Of a DNA stretch of 64,000 nt, positions 56,468 to 64,000 are shown in pieces. The stretch lies in contig JAKZAN010000001.1 of assembly GCA_023053545.1 (NCBI GenBank), positions 3,926,565 through 3,990,564 on the forward strand, in the 5' to 3' direction. This DNA is from Lepidurus packardi (Eukaryota > Arthropoda > Branchiopoda > Notostraca > Triopsidae). Numbering within the stretch: position 1 is the stretch's first letter; every line of letters begins with the position of its first letter. The translations under genes were made by a program, and so were the position numbers. Under the pieces are notes generated by a model. That model made no database searches and was not told the origin of the DNA. It worked only from the letters and a program-made list of their open reading frames with translations.

Positions 56468-59400
56468 CTATCAAACAGGCGGAGCAGCGCTAAAACCTTT
56501 CACGAGTGAAGAAGAGCATGATTTACAGTACGCAACTTTTTCGAAAAGCTTCACTGAAGGAATTCCAACATACAAGAACAAATACATGACGGGGCCCTTC
56601 TTTTCCCTTTGAGCCCAAAAAAACACGCTACGAAAACTGGCTCCTTTACTTTTTTTTTCTTAAAAATCAACAGTTTTCGCAGACTGGCTCGCGGAATTTA
56701 TGTCAGAGTGTATGTGTGCTAATTTAGAGGATTTCTGAAGCGAAGTCCGTGAACAACAAATTAAGTTATGAGCTATTTCGTGCCTTAAAAAGAGGCAAAC
56801 CTAACTTATGTTAAAAATCAAATGTATGTAAAGCGAAGCCGCGGAGTATTTATTGTCTTAACATCTGCGGAGGAGTCATTTCTGCAGACAAGTGAAGCGT
56901 TGCAGATTCGTGGCTAATTTTGAGGGAATCCGTTTAATATAAGGCTTACATAATTAGTTTCGGCTTTTCTTAACGAGTTTTTTGCTTAGTGAAATGACTG
57001 ATGAAGAAATAACGGCTTCCGCAGCGGAAATTTAAAGAAAAATAAACTTCTGAAATTTCATGGACTACACGTATGGAGCACAACCATTCATACCGATCAG
57101 AGAAACAACATCTTAGAAAGGCCTTTTACGCGGAAGTTACCCGAATCTCTACTTGACATCCGTGTACGTCTTCCGCGTCTATAATGTCTGCATCTTCCGC
57201 GGAACACTTCCGTCGAAAACAAATTTCCCATCATTTGGTCGTTCAACGTGATAAAACCATTTACTTTAAAATATTGAGTGAAAAAAAGTCGACCGAAATT
57301 TTCTGCCCCTTTAAATCTATCACCCTAAATATATCTGCAATAACCTTATAAAAAATATTTAAAGAAGGCTTCAGGAATCGAGGCTCTTCCGCCTAGATGA
57401 AAAGTAACCCATTTGCAAATATATAGAATAACTTTAACACTTTCATCCATAGCAGATGACTCTTGACCCCAACTCTTGAACATTCAGTGAAATTTGTTTT
57501 CTCCGCCAAAAAAAAAATGAAAATCCATGTCTTGCACAACTGTGAAACGTCTTTCGTTAAGGATTCCGCGAACCAAAGCACAAAGATTTAGACTCGGATG
57601 TGGACTTCCGCGAGAACTCTTACGCGAAAAGGCTTAAGAAAAGGAACCCAACCATCTGCCCGGACTTTTAGGACGTGGATATACAAGGGCTTATTGGCAA
57701 GAATAAAAAGTCGCCGTCTCCGCGGACTATTGTCTTCGGTATTATTTTAAACTCTGGGGGCATACATTGAGTAAAAATCCTAACAATGAAGCAAGCCAGC
57801 CAAGCGTTCCTAAAACACTCGACTCGCTGAACGATTTCCACGCTACATTTTGTGTCCAGCCAAACGCTCCCAAGCTTAACAAAGTCCCCTGCTTATCCCC
57901 TTACTCATCGTACCAAAACTCCTCCACCCGGTGCTCACCTCAACAGAAAAAAATTGGAAGGCATTCACGTACGCGGAACTACACCAAAGGAATTCAATTT
58001 CTCTCGTAAGATTTTGCTTGGGAAAATATTTAACGTTGCCAGAGATAAGAGCAATTAGAAAGCCAATAACGCTAAATAGGCCTTCTCGCAGAGAGAGGAG
58101 TTTAAGAACACCTGCTGGGGAAACCTGTTTTAACGTGGCTTTTAGAATATGTAGATTCCATGGGAACGTGACGGAATTCGGGCCTATAGACCTCCAGAAT
58201 CGCTTTTATAACAACGAAGGAGCTTTTCGAAGAGAAAAGTTTAACTCTTTTGTCTTTTTTTAGGGGGGGGGAGCTATGCGACAAAGTATCAATCACATGT
58301 CGGCTTGAAAGGCGGAGTGTAGAATTCCGAGAAAAGGTTCAACGTATATACCCTTTTGCTTCTCAGCAAGCAACTCCGCGGCCTTCCCTCCCCCCCCCCC
58401 ATCACCCCAAACTATTAAGAGTAAATAGCAATTGATCGAGCTCCATTTGGCGCTTTCTCGTAAGAAAAGGACAGAAAAAAGTTTCTTTAGAACTAGCACA
58501 CACATACTCCGCTGGCCAGGCAGCGGGATCTTTTGTTTCATATACTTTGCGCGACATTATTTAATATAACTTAGGAGTAACAAATGTGACTAAAACAAAT
58601 AATAAACTTCCTTCCCAAAAAGCTTTGCGTTTTCCCATGATTGCCTTTCACCTAACTAAATGTGACCCTAACCGCGGAAGATAAAATTCCATGATGCAGG
58701 CTCGTAAACGTGTTTCCGCTACACACTTTTATGTGACTTGTCTTAAATTCCATATTGCATAGTTTTTAAAAAGCTATAATAGAAGCTCCGGGAAAGTGCA
58801 AATAACAACAAACAAGCCTGTCGGGACGTCTTTTTCTGGAGGAATTCATTCGCGTTATTTTTCTCAAAAATGCGATCCGACAAAGAATTCTTAATTTATA
58901 AATATTTCCCTTTTAATAAAGCGAATTTCAATTACAAGCCCATGTTAAGTGCCAACAATCATCGACAGGGGAAATGGACCTCCGCGGAATTCAGAGCGAA
59001 ATTAATAAATTATCTCTTACATTTTCCTTACATATTAACGTTGTAGCATTTGGAATCGTGCTTTTAAGACGAGGGTTTTCTTTAGTTCCATTTTTTTTTC
59101 TTTTCAACCCAGAATCGATTACAGCAATCTTCCGCGGAAGGGTTCCTATGCTGTAAGTCGAGTCTATATTGTGACTCGCATATAATTTCCTAAGCTCACC
59201 CTGGACCATTATTTCCTCGAAGGCATATCTTCCGCGAAGGAGTGAGTACCATAACCTAAGAAAGGAGTATCATAATCTATGACAAGCTTCCGCGCAGAAA
59301 TGGCGGAATTTTAAAGAACTTTTAGTATCCCTCCTCCAAGCTTATATTCCCCCTATTTTACATTAAAATGAGTGCTTAAAACACCAGAAAAAAGCGTAAA

Positions 59401-61765
59401 TGTCACACTTTAGGCCAGAGAACGAACGCGAGAAGAGTCCCCAAGGAATTCACCCTTGGCTAGGTTACTAAGTACGCTCGTAATGCGTACGGTATGCTAA
59501 CTTTTACGTCCATGCGCTCAATAAGCTTCGGCATTTATGGATGATCTTTCGAAACGAAAAGAGAGGGTTTCCTGAACACGAACCCCTCGTCGCGTACTGC
59601 AACCCCCTTGACTCCCTTTCCCAGTGTATTACGCCAGCATCTAAACTTTAATGTCTGTTAACTCCGCACTTGCACCGCCAATGTCGTCGTCTTGTGAAAC
59701 AAACTCCGTGAAACATCTTACACCCATACAGCATACATAAGGATTCCGCATAATTCAAATATACTTGGAGCTTATCTTCTGCGAGATAGTCCTCCTCCAT
59801 CCTCCCTTTTAACTACTAAAGAGCCTCATGTGATTCCCTCGAGCAGTGTCACTTTCCGTTCGCTTCTTACGCACTATACTACTACGAGTTTTAACGACTC
59901 GGACTTACCTTACGGCAGGATACCCTTGCATGGAATTATCTGTATCTCGTTTCGAAAGTAGTATGAAATGTATACTGTAAAATGCGGATCGGGATGAGTC
60001 TGGGAAGAGGACACCTTCCTTTTTCCTTTCATGTCGACAACATTTTCTCAGGTCATCTTCCGTGGGTGGCTGACGTAAGGTTACCCTTCCTTGAATTTTC
60101 TTTATTTTTAGGACCCAAATGATCGGCTGGCCTTTGCAGACAGTTGACATCACAACGATATGGGACCTTACAAGGTCCCATAACTTGAAAATCTTCCGCG
60201 AGCTTTCCTTTAAATCCAAGTTCATAAACCCTTATTTTGTTGCTTGTTACTATAAATTTTCTTCCAGTCTGGCCTTTAACTAACAGAAAAACTGGTCCAC
60301 TCCGAACAAAGTTCTACGCGGAATCTCGCCTTCCGCAAACGACATAGCATACACAGAAAATACAAGCTAATTCCGTAAAGCTTTTGGCTGCTTGCCATTG
60401 CCAGTCCTAATTTATAAGCCCCTTCCTCACTTTAACGTCCTCTGTGCAGATTAACAAGACTGGACTGGCGGAGTTGGTTGAGATGTGGAGGAAGATGGTG
60501 TAGAAACAAACAAGACAATCCTACGGCAAAAGCCTTCACGGAATCCATCTGTGAGCTTATGCTCGTCTGTTTAAAAATCCACCAAAAAACTTGACGCGAC
60601 TTGGCAAAACGCAAAGACAAAATTTTCTAACATCCCCTTCGGTAGAATTTCTGAATCTCTCGCGGAATCCAACATCCAAGTCCTCCTACGTAAACAAACC
60701 TTTAAATAAAAAAAAAACATTTTTGCCGCTCTTTTTAACTCGTACTTTTGCTTTTACGCCAAGTTGTTCCAGGGTGAATTCCGCGGTTGCTCGTGTTTGC
60801 GAAACTTCCCTTTTTAACCGGCTTCATGCCCAAAAACTCCGAGGAGGGGGCTTAAAAAGAGCATAGGGACAATCGCCCAAGGAATACACATAAAACGTTA
60901 AAGTTTTCCCCAAAGTGTGGTTTTGCATTCTTGCTTATGGGACAAAAAGAATACCCGAGGGGTTTTTGGAGTCTCTCGCGGAGGTCTGATAGTCCCTTCT
61001 CACGGAGTTTCGCTTTCCCAGGCCAAAAATTGGCACCAGCTTGTGGAGCGCTCTCTCTCCCTCCTTTCCCTTCGATCTTTCTTCCTCTCTCTCCTTCTCT
61101 GTGTCTCTTCTACGCTTGATACCTAACGCCATCGATTTATACAGAAAGCGACAGCAATCTTTTTAACCTCCGCGCGTAAGCTTTTTTCTTACGTATCCCC
61201 AGCGCCAACAGAACTTACTCACACTTCCCCACCAATTCCACCTGTCTGTGAGCAGTACTACGACTACCCATTTGTTTTCTTTATTAAAAACATAATAAAC
61301 TCTGCTGCTTAGACTAAGGCGCCTTAAAAAAAAGATAAAGAAAATAAGCCCACCTACGCGGTTTCCGTGAGAAGAATTGCCAAACCACAGCCTCCCGCCT
61401 TTTTCCCGCATAAAGTATAGCCACCAACCGAACAAAAATTATTGCCAGTATCTTTCTAATTAATTCTCAATGAAGATAACTTATTCATCTAATTAATTCA
61501 TCCTGAAACGCTAGTTTTTCCCTGGAGTTGATTTTTTAATTCCCCGACTCCTGTGCGGAAATTCGGTTCCAATTAAACGGTACAAAGTTTTGTTGTTATG
61601 CAATCAGTGTATATTTAAACTCCAAGGTTATGTAAACAGAGTTCGTGGAACAGTGTACTGCAGAAGCAAATCGATTTGCCATCGATACCTATATCAACAC
61701 TTGAAGGGCAATAGTCACTAAAAAGAAGAAACACGAATTTGTCTTAAAAAAATAGAACAAGAAAT

Positions 61766-61868
61766 CTAGTTTGAGATTGATATTTTCTGTCCATCATGTC
61801 CGAAGTAGTAAATAAGCTATTAAAGAAGGAAAGTATAGGAAATAAGATCATGTAGTTTTCTGTTGTTA
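61766..61868 (+). repeat. Diverged interspersed repeat, copy b
   Basis: Partner of 46968-47070 in the same orientation; see that entry for shared phrases. Confidence 0.6.
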
Positions 61869-61929
61869 CAGACAAAAATCGTGATACCCGAGAAATTTGT
61901 TTACTGTTTCAAGCAACGAAAAAAAGCAG

Positions 61930-62020
61930 CAACCATGGTAACAAGGGCCTAAGTCACGCCATGGCTCGTTTTGTGACATTCACGAGCAAAGGTTGAATAC
62001 CAACAATTCTTGAACGGCGG
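61930..62020 (-). repeat. Dispersed repeat family, copy
   Basis: AACCATGGTAACAAGGGCCT, CGCCATGGCTCGTTTTGTGA, then TTCACGAGC and GAACGGCGGTTCAC. It shares the CCATGG and GCCATGGCT blocks with copies 1-3. Confidence 0.45.
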
Positions 62021-63028
62021 TTCACAATAATTGTGAAGGAAGTTCTTAGAATAACGGATACACTACAGCATTCCATTACAATCTCAACATGTATTTTTGG
62101 TGACCTGTGGTGATTGTCCTTTAACGCTCCGCAGATCTGTGCGTGAAGGGAACATCTTAAATTGCATAGATTTTGCTGATCTGGCAGCAAAATATCTATA
62201 ATTATAAGGATATTCTAAGCTTTCTGAGGCCATACGGAGTCAATCACGACCAGAAGGCCAAATTAATACCAATACGGACAAGTAAACTTCTTGTGTACTA
62301 CATTATCCAATTACAGCTCTACTCCAAACAAGAAAAAAACTTCTAACCTTTTCCATTAGTTTAGCTGGGGATACTGGTGCGTTATTTTAGCTTGCCCAAC
62401 GCAAAGCGCCATGGCGCAATAATGAATAATAAAGAGTGATCGAACGATTCGTTTACTCCGACTCGTTGGGATATCTGAGCTTGCGTTGCCTTTTGTAGCT
62501 TTGCCTTTTATACAGGATACTACTAATCATTTACCGAGAGTAACACTTGGATCGTTTTTATTATCAACACTGACAGAGAACCTTAACATTAAGACCCATT
62601 TAACCTTAGCATGCTATGAGACGATACTGGAGAAAGCGCCCTTTCGCTGAAGCGCTCTTGCACGTATAAATGTAGATGTATTTTTTTACCGTAATTTGAA
62701 AAAGGCAAATTCCATGTAAGAGAAACAAAAATTATCATTATCCCTAGAACTATTTTTCGATATTTTTTATAAATAAAAGAAAATGCGTGTTAACTTGGGA
62801 GTATTGTTATCAAGATCTTTAGTTCGATATTCGTTTCTAGAGTAAGTTACGCAATAGATACCTGGTCACCTGATCAGTCCTAGTGTTATAAAAACTCTGC
62901 GTCTAAACCTTATAAGTATTAGAAGTAACAGAACTCCACGACCGACAATTTAGGTTCCAAACGGTTGAAAAACCCGACGCTGATAGATGGCAGGGTATTA
63001 TATGTAATAACTCCTTTTAATTTTCTAG

Positions 63029-63225
63029 GTAGAAATAAACGCGAGGAACTAACTCAAGAATGTATTACGTTATTAACATTTTGTAGCCAATTGCTGACGT
63101 TACCTTGTCACAAATTGCTGGAAGCAGTCAAGAAACTATTAACAATTCCGATTACCGTTAGCTCCTGCCTGCCGCCATCCGCCCACCCAAAAATCAAGAA
63201 GAAAAAACATCCCGAGCACAAGTGA
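63029..63225 (+). CDS. Possible 3'-terminal exon of an unidentified gene
   Basis: After a good acceptor (TTTTAATTTTCTAG at 63028), an open frame encodes about 65 residues: a leucine- and cysteine-rich, helix-compatible stretch (RNKREELTQECITLLTFCSQ, KLLEAVKKLLTIP) and a lysine-rich end (KIKKKK), closed by TGA at 63223-63225. AATAAA follows at 63290-63295. Composition and placement suggest a real last exon, but I recognise no family and found no upstream exons. It could also be a chance open frame. Confidence 0.35.
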
Positions 63226-63289
63226 AAAGCTCCTTTCTTGCCAAACCATTCTACCCACAGACTCTAACCTATACGTAGTAATAACATTT

Positions 63290-63295
63290 AATAAA
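63290..63295 (+). terminator. Candidate polyadenylation signal
   Basis: AATAAA 64 bases after the stop of the possible terminal exon at 63029-63225; the spacing is typical of a short 3' UTR. Confidence 0.35.
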
Positions 63296-64000
63296 AGGGA
63301 AAAAGAATACTATTATAAAAGTAACATAATAACAATAATATTAACTATTATTATTATTTAAGTTTTGTCTTTTTTTATTACCCTTGATAAAAACAATAAT
63401 GTGAAAGTAATATGAAAATAACGTGAAAGTAATAATTAATATTAATACTAATTATTATTATTATACCAATCATTTCCTGTTACTATCATTTTTTAAGTGA
63501 AGGAAATCTAACTCCTTTGTTCATTTAAGTAGAATACTCCGACGCAACACAGCCCCCCCCCCCCCCCTTCTGTTTTATATCCCCTTATGCATGGTGTAGC
63601 TGCAGTAATAATTCCTTTTCAAGACTGCGGCAAATCTTACACGATCAAAGGCTCGGAGCCAATCATGTGCAATACGGTCACCTTTTAGACCTCAGACAAA
63701 AAAAATAAAACAAAAGTGGACTCAAACTTATGGAAAGAGATAAATTCCGTATGGTGCAAATCCTGCAGAATTTGCATAAAACGAAAGTTCGGGCCGCTTA
63801 AATACAGCCCCTTCGTGGAAAATTATGCACAGCTATACGAGAAAGTCCAAGAAAGTGCAGAAAAAAGGAGAAAAGGATAACGAAACAAACTCATTGCCAG
63901 CTTTCAAAGATCAACCCCAAGCCCTCTACCCTTGCCAACCCTCTCATCTCTTTGTGAGCTCTACAGCCTAGCAAGCCATCTCTTAAGTTCGGGTGTTAGT

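Larger units (their letters stand above)
52600..61200. promoter_or_regulatory. Cluster of TTCCGCGGAA palindromes and half-sites
   Basis: CCGCGG occurs at 52625, 55780, 56296, 56839, 57197, 57720, 58376, 58672, 58982, 59132 and 60781, usually inside TTCCGCGG or CCGCGGAA. Half-sites TTCCGCG or CGCGGAA occur at about 53716, 56689, 57127, 57169, 57563, 57606, 57970, 59229, 59288, 60190, 60316 and 60659. I saw only four CCGCGG before 44 kb. The sites are not in tandem and their flanks differ, so they are not one repeat. A homotypic transcription-factor site cluster is one reading; the factor is unknown. Confidence 0.45.
61201..64000. other. Right-end noncoding region
   Basis: AT-rich, with TAA/ATT trinucleotide-rich inverted stretches at 63300-63470 and a 15-base C run at 63553-63567. 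Apart from the possible terminal exon and repeat copies listed separately, I see no gene. The last 400 bases show no recognisable feature. Confidence 0.5.

Noticed and set aside
63300-63470. ATT/TAA-rich stretches as a possible origin or matrix attachment site
   Set aside because: Simple AT-rich trinucleotide repeats are common; nothing specific supports a function.

Overview
The window is nuclear DNA from an animal, most likely an arthropod. It carries intron-rich genes with GT-AG splicing. The gene set includes a sidestep-family Ig receptor (an arthropod axon-guidance family), a Frizzled-kringle Ror kinase and a three-repeat Myb. A degenerate array of CCTAA units (the arthropod TTAGG telomere unit read on the other strand) also fits. 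I cannot name the species. A non-insect arthropod such as a crustacean is possible, but that is only an inference. All gene models below were built by eye from exon translations, splice sites and phase continuity.

Left half (1-24 kb) is gene-dense: 3' part of Ror (+, 230-4762); complete glycine decarboxylase (+, 5877-11383, 16 exons, 1040 aa); complete phosphoglucomutase (-, 14407-12061, 11 exons, 563 aa); a chromatin-type protein with a SAMD1-like winged helix, two PHD fingers and a C-terminal SAM domain (+, 14773-16932, 6 exons, 607 aa); and Myb (-, 23629-17828, 12 coding exons, 812 aa). Phosphoglucomutase and the SAM/PHD gene are head to head, with only 365 bases between their start codons. 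Glycine decarboxylase/phosphoglucomutase and SAM-PHD/Myb are convergent pairs.

Middle (26,960-44,254) is a single large minus-strand gene for a sidestep-family cell-surface receptor (five Ig domains, one FN3 domain, one membrane segment). It has long introns carrying transposon remnants, simple repeats and unusually long G or C homopolymers. Its 5' end (signal peptide exon) was not found.

Right part (44.3-64 kb) has no recognisable conserved gene apart from one possible 3'-terminal exon on the plus strand (63,029-63,225, followed by AATAAA). It is rich in structure: a degenerate telomere-like CCTAA array inside a 577-bp inverted-repeat-bounded element, a 302-bp tandem duplication, members of a dispersed repeat family seen across the window, a GC-rich fold-back, and a striking cluster of the palindromic motif TTCCGCGGAA and its half-sites between about 52.6 and 61.2 kb. 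That cluster is the least explained signal in the window.
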